Shown here: positions 1 to 9,622 of the stretch, piece by piece
Numbering within the stretch: the stretch's first letter is position 1
Layout: the number at the start of each line of letters is the position of its first letter
DNA from: Klebsormidium nitens
Lineage: Eukaryota; Streptophyta; Klebsormidiophyceae; Klebsormidiales; Klebsormidiaceae
DNA: 24,125 nucleotides
Reading direction: 5' to 3'
Assembly (NCBI GenBank): GCA_000708835.1
Contig: DF237861.1
Coordinates: forward strand, 1 to 24,125
Notes under the pieces: model-generated
Database searches by the model: none
What the model saw: only the letters and a program-made list of their open reading frames with translations
What the model was told of the DNA's origin: nothing
Program-made: the position numbers and the translations under genes

Positions 1-2293
1 ACGGCGCCAAGAGCGGAACCCCAACTCCCATTAGCGTTGGATCTCCCCTCCCCCGCATCGAATCCTCCAAACCGTCTGTGTACAGCCCGAACAACAATGG
101 ACTAAGAGGACAACCCTGTTTGACTCCCGAGTTGCTTTGGAAGCTCTCTTCTGAGATCCAACCATCTCCCCTGACCCGGCAACGCACGTCGGTGTACATG
201 CTCCGCACGCTCTGCAGCATTTTCACCCCCACTCCTAGTTCTTTCAGCCGTTGCCACAACTTATCTCTGGGCACCAGATCAAACGCTTTTCTGAAGTCGA
301 CAAAGCAAGCAAAGAGGTGCCGATCCCTACCTCGACCCCATTTTTCGATCAGGACACGCAGCGCAAGAAGATGATCTGTTGCTCGGAAACCTTTTCGAAA
401 CCCGGCCTGCCCTTTTGCCCGAATTGACCCTTTCTCGGCCCACTCCGTCAGCCTTCGATTGATGACAGTTGCAAACAGTTTGCCCAACACCGGCCCCACT
501 GTCACCGTCCTGTAATTGCCATAATCTGACGGGTATCCTTTCTTGAAAATGGCAACGAGCACACCCTCGTTCCAATCCTCCGGAAACACGCCTTCTTCGA
601 AAACCCGGTTAAAGACCGAGGTTAGGCCCGCCACAAGCTGCTTTTGCCCTGCCTTCAGCAGTTCAGCCGTAAAGCCTTTCAGATCAGCACTTTTTCCGTT
701 CTTGAGGCACTTCAGAGCTGCTTCGACTTCGCCCTCTTTGATCGGAGCCTCCAGCACTTCGCTCCTTTCTCTTGTTTGCCTGACTCCTTCGCCACTTTCC
801 GATGCACGCGTTGCACCCGCAAGAGGGACCTCCTCTACCTTCGACTGCTCATACAGATTTTGACAATGCTTAACAAGACCTTCCTTATGCACAAGACCTA
901 GTCCTTGCCTTTTCTTTCGGAATTGCTTCCAAAACCGACCCGGACTGTTCAGGATTTGATCTTCCAACTTGGCTACGCGGTACTTGCTAAAAGCTCGTTT
1001 CTTCCTTCGCACAACCTTTCGATACTCCTTCTTCAGTAGACTGCTTAGATGCGAAGGACCGCCTGCTCTCGAAGCCTCTAAGAACTTTCTACGGGCCGTC
1101 CGACAATCAACATCAAACCAGGTCGGACTACAGCTATTCACAAAGTTTCTTCTAGATTGCGGCGTTGGAAACGCCGATATTGCAGCAGCTTCTATTGCTT
1201 CTTCTAGCATTACAGCTGCTTGCGAAGGACTCAGTGCTGCCGAGCTTTCCGCTAGAGAGTGCAGCTTTGCCGACGATGCCAACAACTCCTGGAAACGAGG
1301 GATTCCTCCTTCACGGACTCTTGGCAGTGTTTGCTTCGCCCTCTCCCCTTCAGCATAGCCTGTCCCTTGATCACTCCCCCAGCGTTTCTCGCAAAGATGA
1401 ATGCTCAGCATCACGAGTCGATGATCAGACTCGGGCACTTCTTCGAAGACGCTGAGCATGTCTACATGCTTGACAAAAGAAGCTGGACAAAGAAAAAGGT
1501 CTACCAGACTGCTTCCGCCGCTTGCTGGAAAGCAAGTGGTCCTTCCTTCCCTATCTCCTCTCGCTCTCCCGTTCAAGATTCTACAATCTGTTGTTCTGCA
1601 GAACTCGAGAAGGACTCTCCCCGTTGCATTGACCACTTTATCTTGAGACGTTCTAGGCATTGTGCACTCTACTTCATTAAGGCACTCCGCATCTGGCGTC
1701 TGAGCAAGGAGATGAATGTCTCCAGAATCCAACCAATCAGGAAGAGACCCCGTTCTAGCATTGAAATCTCCTGCGAGCAACACTTCTCCACTTTGCAGAG
1801 CTTCTCCTACTTCTTCCCTAAGCTGGTCAAAAGCCTCCTCTACTGAAGTTCCAGCTTGATGGTACCACGAAGACTGCCCCGGAGGAAGATAAACTAGGCA
1901 AAGAAAAAGATCCTTGCCCGCTGGCCCAAGACCAGGAAACTTCAGCCACATATGGCTTTCAGCTAGACCTGCCTTCCATTCAGTGACACCAAGGCTTGCC
2001 AATGCTTCTGAAACCAAAATTGCCAACCCTCCCGCGCCCCGCCAGGCGGCTTGATGCTTAAAACTACGAGGCTGCTCGAATGATTGAAATCCTGGAAGGT
2101 CGACAAGCTCTTCATTTGGTCTAGCCCAAGTTTCAGTCAAGAGAATGACCTCCACCTCTAAGTCACAAGTTACTTTCGAAAGGACATCCGCCTTCTCTTC
2201 ACTCCATCCCTGGCAATTCCAAAGGGAAAATCTCAAACCTTGCTTTGCTCCAGTACCTCTCCTCCCCTCCTCCCCATCACGGCTCCCGCACCC
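1..2293 (-). CDS. LINE ORF2: AP endonuclease-reverse transcriptase, partial (3' end off the left edge)
   Basis: ORF2 of an L1-like non-LTR retrotransposon nicks target DNA and primes reverse transcription there. Reading codon by codon, the minus frame is open without a stop from 2293 to the window edge, 764 codons. Counting from the codon after the upstream UAG, APE-type endonuclease motifs are visible: WNCQGW (Asn about codon 26), LTETW (Glu about 54), AGDFNAR (Asp/Asn about 176/178) and SDHR (about 289-292). Reverse transcriptase follows: NYRTVTV, GQAGFRKG, the first catalytic block FVDFRKAF (Asp about 666) and SGVKQGCPLSPLLF (about 720-735). The YADD box should lie just beyond position 1. 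No in-frame AUG occurs between the UAG and the endonuclease core; the first Met codon is at 1949-1951, inside the endonuclease. The long undamaged frame suggests a young copy. Confidence 0.93.
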
Positions 2294-3202
2294 CTAGCTT
2301 TTGTTAGGAACCGGAGCAGCTCCATTTGCAGCTCCGCGCTTCAGTGCCACGTCATCGACTCTCACAACAGCGCCGTCGACAAAGAGCCTGCCCCCCATAA
2401 TGCGTGCATGCTTCTTTTGAGCCCTGGCCTCTCGCATGAGCTTGACCATGCTGTAATGCTGAGCTTGCTGGACAGGCGTTCTGTCTTCATCAACACCAAT
2501 CCTGCACCCCTTAAGATTTGGCTTCCGCATCAGGATCTGCCGCCGTGCTTGTTCAGAAATGCAGCGCGCCAGGACCACCTGAGGCCGTCCATCTTCTCTG
2601 CGCTTACCAATTCTGGAAGCCGATTGGATCAGATCCTTGGCATTTGGCATTTTCATCTTCTCAGACACGAGCTGGATTACTTGTTCAAGCACAGGAGGCC
2701 CCTCTTGACTTTCTTCTAGACCGGTGATACGAAGCGTGCACCCACGTGACTTGCGCTCAACAGTTTCCCACACTCTCTCTTCCACCACCGCCGAGACTGT
2801 CCTCCTGACCTCCTCTACCACCTCCGCACTTTGCAGGGGTGCAGCTGACTGAATTGGAAACACCTTTTCCTGCACAACCTTCCCAAAGTTCTCCACCGTC
2901 TTTCCAAACTCGCCAGTCTGGCGGTCTAGCTTTGACATTTCAGTCCTTGCTTGAGCCAGTTCACTTTTCAGTCCCGCAATCTCCTCTGCCTGCGCGTCAA
3001 TTCTTTGCTTTTGGTCATATATCTTGGTTTCCAGCGTCTGCCTCATCTCTGTCATGGCTGCCTGCAGTGATTCTAGAGTCATTGGCTCTTTAGAGGCCAC
3101 TGCTTCTGCGTAGGTAGCCATGACGCGCTGAACAAAACCAAGCGCCCTACTAGTATATATAGCACTTCTAGTATAGTACTCATCCGAGCTAGCCACCGTC
3201 AT
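2294..3202 (-). CDS. LINE ORF1: L1-type coiled-coil nucleic-acid-binding protein
   Basis: Protein of 302 residues from the ATG at 3202, or 275 from the internal ATG at 3121. The second start (MATYAEAVAS) sits directly before the conserved part and may be the true one; the first 27 codons overlap a TA-rich stretch. Residues about 40-105 form a heptad-like coiled coil rich in E, K, Q and A (for example AEEIAGLKSELAQAR). Residues about 150-280 resemble the L1 ORF1p/transposase-22-like region: LRITGLEE, ASRIGKRREDGRPQVV, IGVDEDRTPVQQ and a C-terminal RLFVDGAVV strand. No CCHC knuckle is seen. In L1 elements this protein trimerises and packages element RNA. It ends with UAG at 2296-2294, and ORF2 continues in exactly the same frame with no intervening base. 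Confidence 0.88.
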   Translation of the reverse strand: MTVASSDEYYTRSAIYTSRALGFVQRVMATYAEAVASKEPMTLESLQAAMTEMRQTLETKIYDQKQRIDAQAEEIAGLKSELAQARTEMSKLDRQTGEFGKTVENFGKVVQEKVFPIQSAAPLQSAEVVEEVRRTVSAVVEERVWETVERKSRGCTLRITGLEESQEGPPVLEQVIQLVSEKMKMPNAKDLIQSASRIGKRREDGRPQVVLARCISEQARRQILMRKPNLKGCRIGVDEDRTPVQQAQHYSMVKLMREARAQKKHARIMGGRLFVDGAVVRVDDVALKRGAANGAAPVPNKS

Positions 3203-3776
3203 GGCAGTACGTGGGACCGCCCAAGCAACGTACAGGCTATAGACATATATATTGATCTAGCTGCAGATCAACTCATGGTGCGGGCCGCCCGGTGCCTGCA
3301 AATCAAGGCATACCCCGCATGTTTGCATGAATGATGCCGCGTGCGGTACTATAATTAAAATAATTGTTGGACGTGCCAGACGCCAAGATTCGAGAACCGT
3401 ACTTAGCACACATGGCATGCATGCTCCATGTGAGACAAAGATCGAGTAGCTAAAGTTGCATAAGGGGTCAGGACTTGCCAGGCCACGCTTTGGCAGACAA
3501 AATAAACGGGGATTCAGGTTGAACTTGACTTGTAGTATTGAATGTCAGCTTGATTTGCAGGGAAAGGGCGGCTTATTTCGCGTAATTGTAAATTGCATCC
3601 GACACGGCGTACAAGGAAGTGACGGCGCCTTTAGTAGGCAGACTCCATGATGCTTGATTCTACGGAGAACCCTTCAAGGGATACCACTGAGACGTCAATG
3701 GAACGTTTGAGCTCCGGCATAAAAAATGGTCAACAAACACAGCGCTCTCTCGAGCGAGAACAACACCCAAAATTGT
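3203..3776. other. Intergenic: LINE 5' flank and HDR 3' flank
   Basis: No gene is recognised. The left part (about 3140-3260) is TA-rich with repeated CTAGTATA-like words and should hold the 5' leader or insertion boundary of the minus-strand LINE. No target-site duplication can be tested because the LINE 3' end lies outside the window. The right part should contain the 3' UTR and polyadenylation region of HDR, whose stop is at 3777-3779. ORFs here are short and have no family signature. Confidence 0.5.
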
Positions 3777-6700
3777 TCAAGCCACAGCGGCAGTGGAGTA
3801 CATGTCCGCCTTGATGGCGAACACCTTGTTCAACACGTCCTCCACCACCTGCAAGCAAAAGGATACATGTCAATCGAGCCACATTTTCGCCATCGCAATC
3901 GCCCATACTCCTGTTTTCCCTCCAAAATCAGGAATGCCACTTCGCAGCCGCCTTCAATAGGAGTCTACCTTTACAGATAGATAGAACGTTCTGGGAGTGA
4001 GAAGAGACTACCCCAGAGCAGATCGAAAAAGAACATGAATGTTAGCTCACCTTGTCCGGCGTGGAGGCTCCCGACGTGATGCCAATCTTGACAGGGCCGT
4101 CGGGCAGCCAGTTGTCCTTCTCTACAAGCTCGCCGTACTGCACGAGGGAGGAGTTTCTAAGATTTGGCGCCAGATGCGTCAAGTCTCGAGATCCGCAAGG
4201 AACCGACAGGTAAGGCGTAGCCCTATCAGGACTACAGATAGGACTGGAGTCTGCCTACTCCCAACTAAGGGGAGAAAGGCCCTTGCGCAAAAATAGCAGA
4301 CTATTGAGATACAAAGCTGACGTTGTCCGATTGTCCATCGCCGACCTCTCAACCTGGACCTGGTGCTTCTTACTCCCTATCAACCCAGTAATATGGCAAC
4401 TCACTGGAATCTGAAAAGTGAGAAATCAAGTAAACACATGTACGTCAAGCGAGATATCCAGGGAAAGCACAGCAGAACAATGCATCTCGTCACAATCCAA
4501 GTTAAAGACTCGCGGGGTTGGATTTTCACCAGGAGACGGTGCGCGATCTTGTTGCCTGGCCCGACCCTGTCTGCGGAGTCAACCCAGAAGGAGGGGATGT
4601 TGCGCTGCTCCGCGATCTCCTGCAGGTGGCTCGTGTTGCTGCTGTTGTACCCGCCCACCACAATCATCATGTCCAGCGGCTCCTCCACCAGCTCGAACAT
4701 CGCGTCCTGCCGCTCCTGCAAACGAAAATGTACAAAATTGAAGGTCAGGGAAGGACCAGAGAACCATGATGAGAATCAGCGCCGACTGACGCCCTAAAAA
4801 CCCATCCCGAAGTCTCCGCTCCGCACCCGTACCCACGCTACCCCCAACATTAAGCCTACCCTTTCTGCCGCTCCTGCAGCCAGCATGAGAGTAGAGTTGG
4901 CTGTTCTGCTCCCATTTCTTCCCCCTTTCTCCCCCATATTTGAGGATCCCAAAATGATACACACCGACTTCGACGAGCACATGATGGCAGATCCGCGGCC
5001 AGGTCTTTCTCCGAAGTGCCCCTGTCTCTCTTCAAGTGCGGACTGATCAGTACGAAATGGCTGATCGAGAGAAACGCAGACGGATTCAACCATTTGCCAA
5101 CGGCGTCGATGAACTTGCAAAGCTGAAGTGATGCGAGACCTGCCGAACAACATGCCCTCACTCTCACAATCAGCGTCGAGCTCGGAACAAGGGCTCAGAA
5201 TGCTAACGTTAACCTTCTCCCTTGATTTTTGCTGAGAATTGTTTTCGAATTCCTTACTGCTAACCAATGTCATTAATCCTTAAAAGAATATGTTTTCTTA
5301 GGAGGAACTAGATGGGGGAGCGAGCTCACCTGCGTGGCGTCGCAGATGGTGTTGAAGCTCATGAAGTGGTCGTTGACCTCCGCAGGGCCAAACTTCTGCA
5401 TCATGGTCCGCTCAAGCAGCTTGCCTGCACACCACCGCAAGCAAACTGGATCAGTCAGACATGAATCCTTCCTGCAGGTGCCTCAAGAGTGCCCTTAACT
5501 TTCAGTCCCAGGAACATCGGCGAAACAGCAGACAAAGACCTCCGCAAACCTTCTCGCATCATTTTTTGTTGGGCACAAAAACTAAAGCTGAGCATCCAAA
5601 CACCACCTGGCGACAGCCACAATCGGCTCCATTGCGAGCGAGAAAAGGGACAATAAAGACTCCTATCTGCTGCACTTGATTGCGAAATAAGACAAGGAGG
5701 ACAAATCCGAGCCGCTTTGAACAAACGTTTCGTCTTGCTTCAGAAGGGGCTTGGGCAACGACTCAGAAGCAGCTTCAGCGATTGGCCCCTATGCTCGCTG
5801 TCAACAAGTGCTTTCGTTCTAATTACGAAGAAGTATCCAACTGCAGTCCGACTTAATCCCCGAAATCCCGCATGCACGTTTGCTCACCGATGGCTTCGGT
5901 CTCGCCCTTGAGCATCGTGGTCTGGTTGGCGATCCCCAGACGGTCCAGGTCCGTGTCGGGATCGAAGTCCTTTGAGATGGCAAACTTGAACTTCTGCAGC
6001 CACACAGTTTGCCAATATGTTAACCTAGCTGGCCGAACCTCAGCCAAGGGCCTGGTGGCCCAACACAGGGAGGCGCGCACAGCGCAGAAACGCTCTGGCA
6101 CACGGCGAAAAGATATGGGGGCATCAGATATCCCCGAATCTCAGTGAACACTGTCCTGGGACAGCGCTGGACCCATGTTCGAACCTAGTACCGCGTTTGA
6201 CGTAGCAACGTGTATGAAAACCAAACACAAGGAAGCGAAGAGAGCTTCACGCGTCCGTAAGCTGAAATTTCTTTCGTTTAATCGCCTAGATTGAAGCCCT
6301 TTTAGCCTCCGGCAAAGCAGGTGGGCGCAGATGAGCACACTAAGTCCGGCCGCATTGTTGACATTAAGGATTGACTTCAGAGAACGCTTGAATTTAGTTT
6401 GCAGATGGCTGAGGTAAGGCTGAACGAGTTACCTCTAGGAACTCCTCCCGCGTGCCACTAGACCCGTCCAGCTTGCCTCCCAGGATGTAGTCACAAACGT
6501 AGTTAGCCTGCAAGCGTCACGGTCATGTCACCTCGTCAGCATGCAGGATGAGGTGCACAGGAAGAGAGTTGGTCAAAGTCCTCCGAAGACAAGCAAATAA
6601 AGCCAGGAGAGAAATTGCAACGTATTCATTTTCTTGGGATGAGAGACTAGGACGGTCAAGGTGATTGTTAAAAGCTCCAGAAGGTTCACTGCCTTGTAGA

Positions 6701-8767
6701 AAGATTCCAGTGGAGCTTCAAAAGACGTTGGAAAAGTCGGAAGAATTGTTGCCAGTCGATATGCAGTAGCACTGTCATGCTGATCCAGCTAGTTTAGTCC
6801 CAGTTCAATTCTCACCTCCGTCATGTTCTTGACAATGATGTATGTGCCAGCGAACGACGCTGTGGCGACTGTTTCCTCGTGGGAATACTTCCCATGGATG
6901 ACTGATGTGTACGTCTTCACGCGGTGCTTCTCCACCGTGTTCCACACCTGCAAGCAGCACGAATGATGTCACCAATATAACTTTATGCTTACAGCCGACT
7001 CTCAAAACTGAACGAACCATGTGCGCTGCAGCTGGAGAGTGCGTTGCTGCCAAAACCTCTGACACCAACTGTGTCTTGCTGCGTCGCACGGGGGTTGTGC
7101 TGGCCGCTTTGAGTGGTGCCCGACAATACCATGCAAAGTTCTGCCGCCGTGAGGCCAACTAGATTGAAGTTGTTTTGCCCCCATTCCAGCCACCCATCGC
7201 ACAGGTATCCAAGTCTCACAATTCCCAACCTCCGGCGCTTGAGCAACCAAATGCCACTTTAGCGAGAAAGAATCCAATGGCTAAATTCTGTTCTTTCCAA
7301 GCATCCTGACAAAGCCATCACATGGCCGCAGTGTCTACTCACCTTGGAGACCCAGGGGCAGGTGGTGTCTACCATCTTGACGCCCCTGTCTGACAGGAGC
7401 CGCATCTCCTGTACCGTGGCGCCAAATGCGGGCAGGATGACAACATCCCCATCATCCACCACCGTGAAGTCCTTAACCTCGTTATCAACTGGGATGTACT
7501 GAATGTCCATGTCCTTGAGCTTGTTGTTTACGGTGGGGTTGTGGATGATCTCATTCGTGATCCACATCTTCTGCTCCGGGTAGTGCTTTCTGGCCTCGTA
7601 TGCCATCTGAACGGCGCGCTCGACGCCCCAGCAGAAGCCGTACGACTTGGCCAGGCTGATGGTGACGTCGCCAATTGTGTACTCGTTGTTGTTCTCCTTC
7701 AGCTTTGTAATGAGGTCGCCTGTAGCGCAGAGGCAGGCGCAGAGTGTTGGAAACGGAGATGGCATGGGGCAAAGTCTCACACCCCACATCAGCTTGACAG
7801 CCTTCCGCTTGGATGCAGTTCAACATGAATGCAGAAGGGTGCATGAGCACAGAATCTTGGGTGCCCAATACCAGACGCAGCGGAAGCCCGCACAGCGACC
7901 TACTATCTATCTTACAAGAGGCATGAGAACGGGGGCACCGCAGTTGTGACGCAAGGGTGCGCCATCCTGCCAAGAGCAGGACAAGTGGCACACCAGGCAT
8001 TGATGACTGCGCAATGCTGCTATCGGCATGTAGAATCGGGCCAAGTTTCACCATTGGAATCGATGAGTGGCTGCCACAATCATCTTTGAAAGTTGTGCCC
8101 TAGTGTTGTATGTACACAAACAAAAAACAGCACAATGCTGCGGGTCCCGCATTCGCCGGTTGGGATTTAGGGGCACCCTAAGAAAAGCTTTTTAGGGAGG
8201 CTTGGAAACAAGTTCAAGGAGGCGGCTCTTTTTGCCAAAAGACTTTGGCTTCCACATAAAAGTCCAGTGCAAAAGAGGTTGCCGCCCTGCCCTCCTTTTC
8301 GCAAACCAGTTGCCAGCAATTGGTTGAAATCTCGCATGACTGTGTTACAAGGCTCTCTGCAGGGATCTCTGACGTGCAAGGTGCAAGAGAGTCCAGGAAT
8401 TCTACTCACTTGTGTACTCTTGCGACATCTTCTCCAGCATCTCCTCCTTGTACCCAAACCCGTTCCTGTTGTAGTTCAGGTTCTTATTCAGGGCCCTCTT
8501 GAACGCCTTTGCATCAAACCTGCCCTCAGCAGCCGCCTCCGCTGCTTCTGTCCCCTGTGCCCTCGGCCCCATAGCCTGCGGTCTGTGCTCTAGCTGAGTG
8601 CATCTCCGACCACATCTCATTTTCATGGCCCCTGACAAGAAAGAGCAGGCCGCGCCTCTCGGAAGAAGCGCCGGGGCATGGGAGGCATCCTGAGAAGTGG
8701 GGAGGGAGCAATGGGGAAAGCAGCCTTGCGTGTACCCAACCTTGACCGCGCTGGAAGACGCCATCAT
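3777..8767 (-). CDS. ispH: 4-hydroxy-3-methylbut-2-enyl diphosphate reductase (HDR/IspH), plastid, 9 exons
   Basis: Last enzyme of the plastid MEP pathway: an iron-sulfur enzyme that reduces HMBPP to IPP and DMAPP. Exons, all GT-AG: 8410-8767, 7343-7719, 6816-6947, 6433-6507, 5888-5993, 5330-5424, 4530-4715, 4051-4137, 3777-3848. They total 1488 nt, coding for 495 aa, slightly longer than typical plant HDR (about 460-470). The start is ATG-ATG at 8767/8764; an upstream in-frame TTG is ignored. Residues 1 to about 80 are transit-peptide-like ([10 protein letters not shown], few acidic residues). The plant-specific N-terminal block follows ([12 protein letters not shown]). Cluster ligands are C149 ([10 protein letters not shown]), C240 (TTCPWV) and C377 (NTICDATQ); substrate-site motifs include HNPTV and HEET (268-271). 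The tail is [11 protein letters not shown]. It is divergently transcribed from delta-COP. Confidence 0.96.
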
Positions 8768-9622
8768 GCTGCCCCACTGTTTCAAAGCCCACCCTGTTCC
8801 CTAAATACAGCTAGCTGGTCTCAGCGCACCCTGGGCCTGGGCTTTGATGTTTGATGTCAGTGAAGTTGCTTGTGACTCCGCAGTCGGACCTGTGCTGAAT
8901 TCCTGGGAGAGACTAGACACAAGGTCAAGCCAGGTCCAAACCGAGCCGGGCAAACCGGTCCTTATCCCCGGTCCTCTCTCCAAGACCTGTTGGGACCGTC
9001 AAGTCACAAGTGCCCCGGCAGTGGACTGTGGAAGGGTAATTGCGCAGTACCGTATACGCGGCATCGGATCGAACGAGGCAAGGTGCCCGGTCCATTCCTC
9101 CGACTCGGTACGCTGTACTAACCTTGACCAATCAACCAGACCAGACCAGAGTTCGACGCGAAGGAAGCAGATTCAGGTTTTGCTGCACCGTGCACGGTGC
9201 ACGGCAAGAGGAAGTGAGGAGGCTCAGGTAGGTAGACAATCTTGTCTGCTTGTGGCTGGCGTCCAACGCGACACACTCATTCAAGCGAATGCAGCTGCAC
9301 CTGACAAAAAGAGAGGAAATTGGGATGAGATTGAATCTTACAAAGGCTTTGTCGTAACATATGACCTAGCGCTTGAAAGATCTGAGCAAATCATCTTGCC
9401 TAGCAGCTTTTGAGACGGGTGGGTTTGATCCCGAGACATCTCCGCTTTGCATTTGAGCAAATCCATCACTCAAATTCCACCAAGATTTCTGTAGCATTCG
9501 CCGCTCTGTAGATGGTTGCCAGAAGAAGTTATGTGGCTGTAGCAATAGGGTTTCAATAGTTGCATTGCTGCTCATCAAAAGCAGCTACAGGTCGGCGAGC
9601 AGACAATTGGTCAAGAAGCAAG
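8768..9622. promoter_or_regulatory. Divergent HDR / delta-COP promoter region
   Basis: An 855-bp head-to-head intergenic region lies between the HDR start codon (minus) and the delta-COP start codon (plus), so it must hold both 5' UTRs and promoters unless an unseen upstream exon lies elsewhere. No convincing TATA box is positioned for either gene. It contains an 18-bp perfect palindrome (9184-9201), reiterated CCAGA (about 9139-9150) and several ACCGG/CCGGT words. ORFs crossing it are short and unrecognisable. Confidence 0.55.
9184..9201. repeat. 18-bp perfect palindrome
   Basis: TGCACCGTGCACGGTGCA equals its own reverse complement and is built from GTGCAC cores. It lies 422 bp upstream of the delta-COP ATG and 417 bp upstream of the HDR ATG, nearly at the centre of the divergent promoter. 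This would suit a dimeric transcription factor site or a symmetric regulatory element, but no factor can be named from the sequence. Confidence 0.85.

Noticed and set aside
78-1846. Plus-strand ORFs of 60-195 codons across the LINE
   Set aside because: All are antisense shadows of the continuous minus-strand ORF2 frame, which carries endonuclease and reverse transcriptase motifs.
9410-9450. tRNA T-arm-like sequence (GGGTTTGATCCC)
   Set aside because: No D-arm, anticodon arm or acceptor stem can be placed around it.
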